This document shows positions 9,378 to 20,950 of a stretch of DNA of 26,840 bases, piece after piece. This stretch comes from Mastigamoeba balamuthi (Eukaryota; Evosea; Mastigamoebida; Mastigamoebidae), in NCBI GenBank assembly GCA_902651635.1, contig CACRSC010000273.1, forward strand, positions 745,829 through 772,668, read 5' to 3'. How positions within the stretch are numbered: the first letter of the stretch is position 1; the number at the start of each line of letters is the position of its first letter. Made by a program: the position numbers and the translations under genes. Under the pieces are notes generated by a model. The model searched no databases and was not told the origin of the DNA. It was given only the letters and a program-made list of their open reading frames with translations.

Positions 9378-11790
9378 ATGTCCAACCAATACGCGCAGCC
9401 CCAGCCTGGGTGAGCCAACGCCGTGCACGGGCCCTCCTCGCCGGCGCGTCCGCACGAGCGCGTTTTCTGGACCGCTTCTCTATTATTTTTGGTGTTTATT
9501 CAAAAATTCAAAAACGCAAAGAAAATCTTATCGGGTGGATTTTTATTCAGTTCCCGCGCTGCCTCCTGCTGCTGATCCATGTCCACACCCTTCGCTCCCC
9601 TCCTTGCCTCCCTCGGGCCGCCATGGGAGGGAACTGACACGCGCGTGTGTGGAGCAGGCTGTGCAGATACTTTGCGGCGACGGGGACGTGTTTCTACGGC
9701 GACCACTGCAACTTCAGCCACGTGCTGCCCTCGGCCTCGCAGCAGCAGCAGCAGCAGCAACAGCGCACGCGCCACTCCCAGACGCCTCTCCCATCCACCC
9801 CACCTCCCTCGCCTCACGCCACCACACGCCAGCGTCCTCTGGGGCGCAGCAGCAGGCGCAGGCGCAGCAGCAGGGGCTGCCGCGGAGCCAGCGGCAGTGC
9901 AGGAACATACAGCTCTACGGCTTCTGCCGCTACGCCGGCCGCGGCTGCGAGTTCAACCACGACCCGCTGCCCGCCCCCGCTGACGACGCGCAGTCCGTCT
10001 CTCTCTCCTCTCCCCCTCTCCTCCAGCTCGCGGGGTCCTCGTCCCTTGGGAGTGACCCCACCACTCGTTCCCTCTCTCTCAACTCTCATCTCTCTCGCGC
10101 TCGCCTGCAGAGGAGCGGGGGAGGTGTTCAGGCCGGGGGTGCTGTCGTCGCCGCAGCGCGGGGGCAGGCAGACGCCGCCGCCGCCGGCGACGGTCACCCC
10201 AGTGTCGTCGCCCGCGCGCACGCCGGGCGCGGGGCAGCAGTGGCCGCGCTCGCCGCCCCCGGGCCACACGCAGGCGCAGGCCGTCCACTTCCGCGGCCGC
10301 CGCACTCTGCAGGTGCGCTGCCCTCTTCCCTCTTCCCTCTTCCCTCTGCCCCCCAGCAGCGTGTGGGGCGGCAGGCAGCAGCGTAGGCACTGACGCGCAC
10401 GGGCCGCGGCACAGTCGTTCTTCATGCCGGACTCGCTGAGGGCGGAGCTCGCGAGGCAGGACGCGGCGGAGCACACGGGGCCGGCGGCGGAGGAGCAGGC
10501 GGCCAAGGGGCTGCCGCAGTCGGTGCACAGGTACCACAGCCTCTGCCGCCTCGACGCCCTCGCGGAGCCCCCCGCCGACCCGGACGCGGACGGCGCGCAG
10601 CCCCCGGCGCCTGCGCCGACGGGCAACTCGTACAAGGCGCGCGGGCTGTGCGTGGCGGCCGCTCCTTGGCGCTGACGGCTGCGCGCGCAGTGCGTGAGCG
10701 CGACGGACGGGGCGACGTGCGTGCTGCGGCAGGTGGAGGGCGTGCGGGCGCTGACGGAGATCGGGAGGCAGATGGCGGAGCTGTGGCAGGGCGTCTGCCA
10801 CCCGTGCGTCGTGGCCCTGCGCGAGGTCTTCTTCAGCGCCGAGATCTCCGACACGCCATGTAACAGACCCCTCTCGGCGCCCTCTCACGCCCCGCAGCGC
10901 TGTTCCTTGCGTACGAGTACGTGCCAGGAGCGGAGACGGTGCTCGAGCGGTTCGTCGCGGGCGGCAGGCAGGGCCAGGAGGAGCCCGATCTCGCGACGGA
11001 GCAGGTCGTGTGGAGCATGGCCTGCCAGCTGGCCTCGGCGCTCGCGTGCGTCCACGGGCGGCGCCTGACGTGCCGCAGGTCGCTCGCGCCGTCCAAGGTC
11101 CTCGTCACGAGCGCCAACAGGTTCCGCCTGGGCGCCTGCGGCCTCGCGGACGTCCTCGCGCCGCAGGACGCGGGCGACGCGCGCTCGGACTTTGTGTCGC
11201 TTGGCGCGCTGCTGCTGTCCGTCGTCCTGCACGCCCCCGTCGCCGACGCCGTGGCGGCTCCGGCACCTGAGATGCCGCAGAGCCTCTCGCAGGAGCTGCG
11301 CGATCTCATTGCGTTCCTGCTGAGCGGCGAGTGCGCGTCGGTCGCGGCCCTGGCGCCGATGCTCGCGGGGCACATGCTCGAGGAGGTGGGCGCGCTCTAC
11401 GGGTGCTGCGACGCGGCGCAGGCGGAGCTCCGGCGCGAGCTCGAGAACGGCAGGCTGTTCAGGCTCGTCTCCAAGCTCTGCGCCGTCATCGACAGGCCCG
11501 AGCACGCGACGGACCCCGCGTGGACGGGCGAGGCCGGAGAGCGCCAGCCCCTGCGCATGCTGCGCTCGTACATCTTCCACCAGAGCTCGCGCGAGACGGG
11601 GGCGCCGTCGGCGGACCTCGCGTTCGTGGTGGACTCGCTGAACAAGCTCGACGCGGGGTCGCCCGAGAGGGTTCTTCTCGTCAGCAGGGACGAGCAGACG
11701 GCGCTGCTGGTGTCGTGGGCGGAACTCAAGCGCGCACTGGATGACGCGTTCACGCAGCTCATGCACCCCAAGTTCTCTCCCCACAGATGA
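9378..11790 (+). CDS. PAN3: PAN3, regulatory subunit of the PAN2-PAN3 deadenylase
   Basis: Seven exons: 9378-9409, 9658-9721, 9850-9992, 10111-10312, 10415-10636, 10691-10859 and 10898-11790, giving 574 residues with all phases matching. Exon 1 encodes MSNQYAQPQP and joins in frame to a CCCH finger (LCRYFAATGTCFYGDHCNFSH). Exon 3 holds a second finger (CRNIQLYGFCRYAGRGCEFNH), the one matching known PAN3. A Pro-rich linker leads to the conserved SFFMPDSLRAELARQ, then the pseudokinase, which lacks catalytic motifs. The C-terminal knob has ENGRLFRLVSKL, RPEHATDPAW, FHQ and LNKLDAGSPERVLLVSRDE, all hallmarks of PAN3. The protein binds PAN2 and poly(A)-binding protein and starts mRNA poly(A) shortening in the cytoplasm. 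The intron after 10636 needs a GC donor for a gap-free match (YK|CVSATDG); a GT donor at 10652 adds five residues. The CAG run at 9739-9762 is intronic in this model but could be coding. Confidence 0.9.
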
Positions 11791-11966
11791 CGCGTCGCGC
11801 GGGCGGCGTCCGGATGGCTGGCGGCTGTAGTAGAGCTACCACAACTGAATCACTCGATTACTCTCCTCTCCCCTTTGCTCCCCTGGAATTAAACGACAAC
11901 ACACCTCGAAAGAAAAGACTTGCGTGCGTTGCTCTTGGTGCTGTGATGGCTGTGCTGATTGACTAC
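11791..11966. other. Convergent 3' flank of PAN3 and POLE
   Basis: This 176 bp gap lies between the PAN3 stop (TGA, 11788-11790) and the POLE stop (TAG, 11967-11969). ATTAAA at 11888-11893 could be the PAN3 polyadenylation signal. Open frames seen here are chance. Confidence 0.45.
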
Positions 11967-14900
11967 CTACTGCCTCAGAAGGCTCTCAGTCACCTCCTGA
12001 AGCCACTCGAAGCCGTGGTACTTTGCGATCATCTTGAATGTTCGCAGCCTGGTAGTGCAGTCGTTGAGACACAAAGAAAATCGAGACAGCTGATTACGAA
12101 CCTCGAAACTACGGCTGACGGCGTGATCTCCTTGCAGTACAGAGACCCTCCGGAACACGAGGTGCACCCGCTGACCACAGACTCGGCCTTGACCGAGCGG
12201 CACTTGGTGCATGCAAGGTCCTGGACCTGGTACGTGAGCGACAGCCTCTGGACAATGTCCACGAGGGACGCCTCGATCGCCGACTTGTCGATCCTGTTGT
12301 GCTGATAAGTATAGGAGCGCTCAGTGGCGGGTGGGAGTTGTTACGGCTGGTTGCAAGACGGGCAGGTCCAGTTGCGTCGGATCATGTCGGGGTCGCGCAG
12401 AAGGTCCAAGTCGCTGAAAGGGTGGAGTGAGTAAAGACGGCGAAGAATGACGCCAATTAGTCTCACCGGCACAAGTTGCAGTACGAGCAGATGACGTCCG
12501 GGAGGGTGAAGGACTCGCAGGGGTTCTTGAACGCCGCGACGGTCCCGAACTCCTTGACTCCGATGAGCTTGAAGAGACTCTGCGGTGCGGTTGTGAGGTT
12601 GTGAGGACAGGGCCGGCTGCAGCTACAGACAGTGTAGAGAGCGAACCTTCTTGATCCTGTGGACAGAGTGCTCCAGCGGCCTGTGCAGCGACAGCACGTG
12701 GCAGAGGTAGTTCGAGAACAGCATAGCGTAGTTCTGGTCCTCTCCGCTTACCAGCTGCATCAGCTCCGACGCCGGCTGCGCGCCGTTCTTCTGGATGTCC
12801 TTGAGCAGCCCGAACAGCTTCTGCGTGAACTCGGTATCGAGGAGCTTCTCCGCCTCGATCTCGTCATCCTCGTCGTCGACGACGCCCGTCTGCGGCTTCT
12901 GCGGGTCCCCGGCGGCGTTCTCCAGCTGCTGCGTCGTGGGCGGCGCCTGCGAGGCCAGCGGGAGCATGTCCTTCATGTTGGCCAGCCGCAGCAGCAGCGA
13001 CGACACCGTCACAACAAAGTGCTTCTCGACGTAGGCGGGCAGGAACTCGGCGATGTTCCAGTTGCTGACGATCTCGTCCGAGAACGACAGGCCGTGTGGG
13101 TCCGCGGTGACGCCTCCGTAGTTGTGAGAGTCCACGAAGAGCAGCACATCCCAGTACCTCCGCGGCGAGATGAGGACTCCCGCGAACAGCTGCGACGCCT
13201 GCAGCGTGTCCACCAGGAACTTGGTGTATCCCACGGCGTCCTCCACTTCGAGCTTGCCCGTGCAGACGATGGCCTTGTGGAAGTTGGCGTAGACGACCCT
13301 CGCGCCGAGCTTGCGCAGCTCGAAGAGGAGCTGGAAGAAGAGCTTCTTGACGAGGCTGTGCACGACGCGGTGCACCGCCGGCTCGCGCAGGCGCGAGTAC
13401 GGACACCCGATCCAGCGGTACAGGTGCGTCAGCAGCAGCCTGGGCACGCACTCCTCCTCGTCCGTGACGTCCGCCATCCTGCAGAGAAGCGGAGCTAGTT
13501 GAGTGACCTCTCCAGTGCAGACCTCTCCCCAGCCCCGTATGCACCACTGGTGCACGAGCTTCTTCATCGCCTTGAACGTGCGGCTGCCGTCGACGGTGCC
13601 GTCGAGGCTCTTGGCCAGCGAAACCGCCTTGTTGATGTCCTCGTCAATGGCTCCCGTGACGGCGTCGGAGAAGACGAACAGCCCCGCTCCTCCCTGCAGG
13701 CCCATTCGCGGTAGGTTAGGGCAGGGGCCAAAACGAGGAGCTGTGCGGACCTCGTTCTCGACTATCTTCTCGGCCTTCATGATGGCGTTGAGGGCGAGCT
13801 GCGCGATGTCGAACTCGACGCAAATGTACTTGTAGCAGCCGGGCTCGCAGACCTCGGGGTTGACCATCTCGCCTGCGAGCATGTTGTCGTCGTCCTCGGA
13901 GCCCCCGAGGTCGGGCCTGTTGCTCTCGGAGATCCACAGCAGGTGATGCGCCTGCTCGAGGCTCCGCGCGAACATGAGGTCCGAGACGCACACGGCAGCG
14001 TCCTCCTGTATGTTGCCCACGGGCACGTGCGAGTACTGCGCCAGGTCCACCATGTCGCCGAACCACTTGTCCAGAGCCCTGCGTGGCAAGCACGTCAGCA
14101 ACGTATATAGAGCAGGCGAGCGGGTCTCACAGGAAGTTCCCGTGCATGCGCTTGGCAGAGTCCAGCTCCCACCCGAACGCCAGGTACTTGGCGTCGCCGT
14201 CGTTGGCGGGCTTGGGAACCACCGCAAACGAGGCCACGACGGGCATCACGCGCACGAGCTCAGCGCCGGAGAGCTGCGTCTGGACGACGAGCACGCTCGA
14301 GCTGAACGACTGCTGGATCGACGCCAGGACCTGCACGGCCTCCTTGTACCCCTCCTCGAGGCTCATCACCCTCGTAACGGCGACGTCGAGCGTCTTGCCG
14401 GGCGGCGCATCGGGGTGCGGGCGGTCCGTGAGCGCCTTGGCCACGTTGGGCGTCTGCGCCGCGGGGAAGGGGTTCGCGATGATGACGTGCGCCTTGAACT
14501 CAGTCGAGTCGTAGATGCCGATGACGCCTCGCGTGTCGCACGAGCTGTGGTAGAGGAACAGCTTCCTGCAGAGGCCATCGCAGCATCACAATGAGCCTCT
14601 CATGCCTCCCCGAAAGGGATGACTCGCACCTGGGCTTCGATTCCAAGTACGGCCTCGTCGACGTGTTGACGAACTCGAGGTCCTCGATGTTCCACTTGCC
14701 CCTGTTCGCTCCCTTGTTCTTGGCCACCTGCGAGAGTCGTCGGCATATTAGGCACTGCCACATTTGCAAAGACAACCAGAGAGGCCCGTTGGCGTGCCTT
14801 GCAGACGCAACCGAGCTCTGTCAGCGCCCTGAACAGCAGAGGGACCTTGGTCTCGTAGACACCCTCGGCCCGCGGGTCGGTGGAGATCTCCGACAGCTCC

Positions 14901-17900
14901 TGCAAGCGCTCGGTCACCAAAGCAAAGGAACAGTGGGACACTGAAGCAAATAACACCTTCTGGCTGCTCATGAAGACCCTCTCGCTGACTACGCGCTCGT
15001 ACATGTGCAGGATGGGCTTGGACCTCGGCGGGAAGAACGACACCCTCTTGTAGCCCTGCGCGTACTGAGTTCCTTGAAGGAGGGATGCGGAGGAGCTCAC
15101 CTGCTCGTTGATGGGGACAGTGTAGTTGATGTAGTACTTGCGAGGCACGATGACGGTCAGCGCCTGCAGAGTCGAGTCCACCAAGCACCACAACGTGATC
15201 TCTCCCGGGGTCCCGCTCTCTGCACGCGGGTCCGTCAGCGGCCGGCAAAAGTGGGCACCCAACCCATCCAGCGCACCCTGCATCCGGACTATGTGCCAGG
15301 GCTTCGACGCGATGTCCTGCTCGTACTTCTGGAAGTACCCAGCGACGGTCCTGGGCTTGGGCCTCGTCATCGGCACGAGGTGCGCGAGCAGCGTCCCCTG
15401 CTTCTTGGTCTTCTTCTTCTTAGGCGTGTCCACCGCCCCAGAGTGCTGCTCTTCGACTGGCCCCTCGACGCCGTCCTCGTCCTCGTCCCTGGGCCTCTTG
15501 CACACCTGCGCGCCCTCTGACGTCTGCATCGGCGCGGGCTCGTTCGCGTTGGGCGGGACGATGTCCTCGACGTCGGGGCACTTGAGCGGCGCCGCGGCCA
15601 TCCTCTTGAAGAGGTCCGTGAGCGTCGGCTGCTCCCGCGTGTCGTCGCCCGCCGAGAGCTGCTTGGTGAGCCAGTCCGGGTGCCGCACGCGCGGGACGGG
15701 GTTCTGGAGCCCCTGCAGGCCCGAGGGGATCGTCACGATCTTCTGTATGCAAGACTCGAGCCTCTTCCAGTAGTAGTCCCAGTCCAGCAGAGCTCTCAGC
15801 GTCAGTTCCTCGTCGGGCGCCGGCGTCTTGGTCCACTTGATCAGGAACCTCCTCCTCGTCGCCGGTTCCGCGAGGAAGATGGCCACGGGAATCGCTCTCT
15901 CCGTCACAGACGCCCCGAGCGGTTTCTACGGCAACTGCGTGAGCGCAAGCGAGAGAACGAAGGAGTTGCGAACGTTGGCTACGACGTAGGCGCACTTGAG
16001 GCCCTGGTTCTGGACAACCTGCTCTCCGAGGAACTCGGCGAGACGGCGGGCGGTGGTGACCTGACAGGTCTTCTGCGTGCCGTAGTCCTCGAGCTTGCGC
16101 GACATGTTAGAGCTCTCTGTGACGAGGTCAAGCAGCTCGTCGTCCTCCTGCGCCTGCCCGCGCGACTCGAGGACGTCGAGCCAGCTGTTGGCCACCTGCG
16201 CGACAGACTCGTAGCACTCGTCGAGCGTCTTGCCGTCGAGGAAGCGCCCGAAGACCTGGTCTTGGAACTGCTTGATGAGCTTCAGTTCTCCTCTGCGCTT
16301 CAGCTCGAACCCCTTCATCTCGGCGATAGACCCGTTGAAGTTGAACACCGCGTACCTCTTCTTGAGCTTCTTGTCTGCGGCGCAAAGTCAGCGCTGGCGC
16401 AGCAGGTGGCGAGGGCAGCGGCACCTTTCTCCTTGGCAGCTGGGAGCAGGATGGCACGGTAAGGGCCGTCGAGCTCAAACGCGATGGAGCACTCGGTGTT
16501 CTTCTCATACTCGCCAGATGGCAGCAGCTTCTGGTACTGGTGGTTCGAGAACCCCAGCGCGACGATGCGATTCAGCATCACACAGGGGAACGAGAACCCG
16601 ATGCTGTGCGTCGCCGAGGTCAGTCCCAAAGTTCAAGAGCAGCGACGAGGGAAGGGGCTTCCGTTGCTCACGTCTTGCCGTTGGCGCAGGCGAGCTTGTA
16701 GTTGAAGGGGAACGACTGCGGCAGAGCACACCAGATTCCGTCCGTGTCCAGCTCGAGCGGGCGCCCCAGCCTCTGGACCCACTCCCTCGTCTTCGTGATG
16801 ATCTGGTACCCCGTGTACGTGACTGGCAGTGAAGAGTGGAGAGAGCATCGCACAGACACGTCGGTCAGCGACAGATATAACGGGTTACATGTGCGGCGGG
16901 TGGGAGCTCACCGATGCCTGCCATCTCCATGCTCATCCAGCGCGAGCCCTTGCGCATGACGTAGCCGTAGAAGCTGTTGAGGATGCACTTGTGCGCCAGC
17001 TGCATCGAGTCGTACATGACCAGCATGCGCTCGGCCTCCTTCTTCTCCTCGGTGTTGCCCGACTTGGCCGCCACGCTACTCTTCTCCTTCCAGACCTTGA
17101 GCAGGTCCTTGTACGTGTACCGGCGGTCCCTGAACGCGCGCACAGTGTCGACGTAGAAGTCGTTCTCGCGCATGCAGACCGTGTCGGTCTTCTCGAGCTC
17201 CTCGGTGACGTGCGTCTTCTTGTAGCACCTGCGCGAGTACTCTTTGATGCGGGCCTTGAACTTCTCCATCTGTTGCTTCTCCGGTAGCTCGAAGAAGCTC
17301 ACTTGCTTGTTCCCCACGCTGAAGGCTGTGCATATCACAGGCGCTGAGTAAACAGCAGGGTTTCGGCAGGTAACTCACTTTCCGACTCGATCTGGGCTTT
17401 GAGGAGCTCGTACTCGGAGCGGTTGATGGGGAAGTAGTCTCCTCTCCAGACCCACTTCATCGCTCTCTTGCTGCGCAGCGCCGTAGTGAGCAGGGTTGAA
17501 TTAGCGCTTGCGGGAGCTTGCCGCCTCCGCGTACCAGTCGCTATCGGGCTTGTTATAGACGCAGGCGGCGCAGATCTCCGGGTTGACGATGGCGCACGGC
17601 TGCAGCCTGTTCGTCAGGATGATGTTTGGGTACATGGCCGCAACGTCCAAGTGAACAAGCATCGGCTTCTCCTGCCTCCTGCACAGCCCGTCCTCCGACA
17701 GCCCGACCTCACCGAGGGCCTTGAGCTTCTGGATCACGTCCTGCTTGATCTGAGGGCAGCAGGGCGTGAGCTCACCGAGTGGCCCAGAAACGGTGAGCAC
17801 AGCACCTCGTCGGCGTTTGTGGCCGTCTTGATGTCCGCGTTCCTCTCGTGCGCGGCAAACGCGAGGATGTCGTCAACACTGGCGATGAGCTGCCAAGGGA

Positions 17901-20107
17901 GCGTTAGGGAAAACCGTTGTCTGGCGGTGGCCCGAACCTCATCAACGGCCTTGCTGTCGATCTTGAACTTGATGGGGATGTCGTTGCGGAAGACTCCCGA
18001 CTCGAGCGACTCCACGTGGCCGCCGACGTACGTCTCGCTGTCGAGGAGGTGGCCCTTGTGCATCTTCTTCGTGTCCTGCGCGACCTTGTTCGGGAACACG
18101 ATCGACTTGTTGAACGCCTCGACCATCAGCAGGTTCTCGCACAGCGTACCCGACCCCTTGCGCAGGACCTCGTCGGGGTTCATGGGGATGATCGTGCACA
18201 GCGAGAAGATGAACGTGTTAATGTGCTGCGTGAACAGATAGAACGTGGCCACGGCGTCCGAGACCGAGTACGCCGTCAGCGTCTGCGGCTCCTCGGCCGC
18301 CAGCCTCGTCATGTCCTCGGGGTCGAGCTCGATGGGGTCGTAGCCGAGCTTGGCCTTGGTGACGGCCTTGAGGCCGTGGCTTCCGTGCGGCAGGTAGCTG
18401 TCGCGCTGCACCCACGCGAAGCAGTCGAGGTGGCACGCGTAGCGGCAGTGGTAGTAGTCCTTCTTTCCCGCCGACGTCACGCCGAGCTCCTTGGACATGG
18501 GCATGCCGTGCACCGACGCACGCGCCTCGATGAACGGCCAGTCGAAGAAGTCGCCGTTGAAGGTCACGTAGATGTGCGGCTTGAGCTCCTTGATGTGCGA
18601 GAAGAACCTGCGCAGCAGGCTGGCCTCGTCCGGCTCGTTGAACACGTGGAACGGCCCCGCGTACTCGGGCTTGGGCGTGTACTCGAAGTCGTCGCTGTCG
18701 GCGCTCACGACCTCGCGGTTGATGATGAGGAAGCCCTGCCTGTCGGCCATGTACGAGATCATCATGATCGAGTCGGACTCGGGGTCAGGGAACTTGAGCG
18801 GCTGCTTGGTCGTCTCGATATCGAACGCCAGCACGCGCGCCTGCGGGCGGCGCGTGCTGAGGTCGGGCTGCGCCTTGAGGCTCGCGACGCCCTCTGTCCA
18901 CGTGACCTCGTACCAGTGCGCCACGCGCAGCCCCATGTCGATGCACGCGCGCGTGTGGTACGGCACATCGTACTCTCGCATGTCCTCGATGAACGACAGC
19001 TGCGACACAAGTGCGACAGGCGCGCTGCCATCAGACGCGAAGGCCCTGGAAGTTGCGGGTGAAAGGTAAGTTTCCGCAGTCGATGTCGACCCGTGGAAGA
19101 TCGGGGACGTACGCCGTGGTGTAGGGGTCCTCGTAGGCCTTGGTCACGGACCGGGCTCTCTGCTTGTTGCGCTCGATGACTGGCTGGAGCTCGGCGCGTA
19201 CAGAGACAAGCTGCTTGACGGTGAGGAAGCTGACCTTGAGGAGCAGCCGCTTGGCACCCGACAGGTGGTTGCGCAGCGACAGGTCCTCCCTCTGCACCTG
19301 CTCCACGTCGGCGATGCAGCTCTCGTACGACCTGCGCAGCTCGAACTCGACCTCCTTGGCTCGGGCTGCGAGCGCTGACTGCGTGGCCGCCCCGTCGCTC
19401 GACAGGAGCAGGTACAGGTACGGCGCAAACGGCACCGTCGCCTTGAACGACGTCAGGTCCTCCTCCAGGAAGTAGCAGTCCACAGCACTCCTCTCCACCC
19501 CGGTCTCCGAGTCAACCAGCGTCGTCTGATTCCCCAATCATAGCAAGACGCGCTTAGTGCGATTTTCCCAACCATAAAACCGGTGAACGAGAAGAGGTGG
19601 GTCCGAAATCAATTGAGTGAAAGACGAGGGAAAACGAACGGGGTGGACGTTAAGCAGCCAGCCGAGACGCGTGGGACCCTGGGTCACGCGCGCGAACCCG
19701 AACTCGGCGTCGATGGCCTCCTCTCGCTCGACCAGCTCGCGCATCGCCTGCTCCCTCGAGGCCTTGCCGGACCCAGCGGATCTCGCCACGGTTACGTCGG
19801 CCTCCTCGTCGGCTCCGTCGCGTTCGTCGCGCCCCTCGTCGTCGTCGCCGTCACCGGGAGGCGGCGGGGCCATCGGCGCGCGCGCGTAGTGCGCCGCGGG
19901 CTTCTGGGGGTTGGAGGACGCGGGCGCTCCCGACGGGGCGAAACGGCCCTTGGAGGGCGTGAAGTGCGACGACCCCGCGGGCTGCTTGCAGGCGCTGGCG
20001 TAGTGGCCGAGCTGCCCGCAGCGGTAGCACATGGTGGAGGGCCCTGCGCCTGCGCCGCGCCCTCGGCCTCTGCCACCGCGCGCCCCGCGGCCTCTGGCGA
20101 ACGTCAT
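11967..20107 (-). CDS. POLE: DNA polymerase epsilon catalytic subunit with N-terminal RGG/CCHC zinc-knuckle extension
   Basis: This large gene has about 20 short-intron exons from ATG at 20107 to TAG at 11967-11969. Exon 1 (19640-20107) encodes an RGG-type Arg/Gly tract, a zinc knuckle [14 protein letters not shown] (CX2CX4HX4C), a low-complexity linker, then the Pol epsilon N-terminus (FGF... GWLLNVHP). Exon 2 (from 19525) continues with [10 protein letters not shown]. The exonuclease motifs are intact: AFDIETTK (Exo I), [11 protein letters not shown] (Exo II), YSVSDAVA (Exo III). Polymerase motifs: [14 protein letters not shown] (A), [12 protein letters not shown] (B), LELDTDGIW (C). The CysX cluster (CAAC... 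C) is complete once the intron inside the third Cys codon (TG|GTACGC) is removed. The inactive C-terminal polymerase half and both CysA (CSYCNLC... CPSC) and CysB (CTKC... CTSC) modules follow. Pol epsilon is the leading-strand replicase with proofreading, acting in the nucleus. Nothing suggests inactivation. Confidence 0.95.
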
Positions 20108-20111
20108 TGTC

Positions 20112-20119
20112 GCGCCAAA
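20112..20119 (-). promoter_or_regulatory. E2F-type site, proximal (POLE promoter)
   Basis: On the minus strand this reads TTTGGCGC, the E2F/DP consensus TTTSSCGC, only 4 nt upstream of the POLE ATG. E2F control of replication genes is well established in animals, plants and amoebae. The same octamer sits at the same distance in the second copy (21831-21838). A site this near the ATG implies a very short leader or a start further upstream. Confidence 0.6.
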
Positions 20120-20142
20120 AAGTGATTTGTGTGCGGATATTA

Positions 20143-20151
20143 TTTCCCGCC
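20143..20151 (+). promoter_or_regulatory. E2F-type site, distal (POLE promoter)
   Basis: The sequence TTTCCCGCC is a classical E2F site, about 36 nt upstream of the POLE ATG (POLE is on the minus strand). In the second copy the aligned place (21858-21869) reads TTTCGCGCCAAA. The bases differ but the E2F consensus is kept, which supports function. Confidence 0.55.
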
Positions 20152-20950
20152 CAATTGCGTGAAGACCGATATCGTATCCTGACTGCCTGACACGCACCAA
20201 GGCGACTCTGCAAGTGCCCGGCCCTGCATGTGGCACATGCAGTACATCGACAACCGTGATGGCATCCTGTCTCCGGCATGCGCGAGCTCAAGGTGCTCGA
20301 GGAGCGTTGGGGCCATCGCAGACAAGCTCGCAGTCGGGCGTCACTGAGTATGGGCAGGGAGGGAATTGGTGGAGAGGGTGGCGACCTATCGATGCAAATA
20401 ATAATTCTCCGGACCCCTAAGTTAGGTCGGGTGCCCCTTGTTGCGCTATCTGTGATGGGGGGCCGGTGGGGTCTTTACCTGGACTGGGCCCTCGAGCACA
20501 GACCACACGTACTATCTCGACCCGCAGCCCCAGGACCAGAAGCAGACAGAAAGGACCGGCAGCAACAGGACAGGCAGCACGAGTCCGAGAGCACGCAAGT
20601 AAGAACCCTACCCTCCCCATGGCGAATCGCCTCGACCCCGCTGGAGCCCGTCTTTAAGTCGGCAAAACTGGTACTCTCGCTTGGCCTCTCTTCCACCCGC
20701 CCCCGGGCCATGCCGACCGCTATGTGACGCAGCCCCGTTGAGCTCTCAGTGCTGCCGCAGAACCCCACTTTTGCCGTTGAAACGACCGGTGGTGTGGGTG
20801 GGAGAAATTGACCAGAAAGATATTCCGGTGTTGCGTTTGTTGGCAGCACAGCCAGCATTCGCCGGTGCGGCAATCACACAACTCGCCGGTGTTGCACAAC
20901 TGCTGTCTGTATCCCTCTGCCGCGACTCGGGCGTCTGCACCGCACGGGGG
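20152..20950. other. Region between POLE and the divergent gene; possible unassigned exon
   Basis: Nearly 800 bp without a recognised gene. On the plus strand an open frame from 20278 runs through a Gln/Arg-rich stretch to a strong donor-like sequence caa|gtaaga at 20598, so a short 5' exon (ending ...SESTQ) is conceivable, but I find no convincing partner exon. No match to a family is seen on either strand. Confidence 0.3.

Noticed and set aside
12623-14227. Possibility that the C-terminal half of POLE is a separate gene
   Set aside because: Its sequence continues the order of known Pol epsilon (inactive polymerase half, then CysA and CysB) and splice phases join it to upstream exons.
17517-17560. 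Apparent loss of the third cysteine of the Pol epsilon CysX iron-sulfur motif (Trp instead)
   Set aside because: The Trp codon is an artefact of reading through the donor TG|GTACGC. Splicing to GCGCAG|CAAGAG gives TGC, restoring the cysteine and the conserved downstream sequence.
17917-19062. Long plus-strand open frame opposite the Pol epsilon exonuclease domain
   Set aside because: Antisense artefact of a strongly conserved coding exon.
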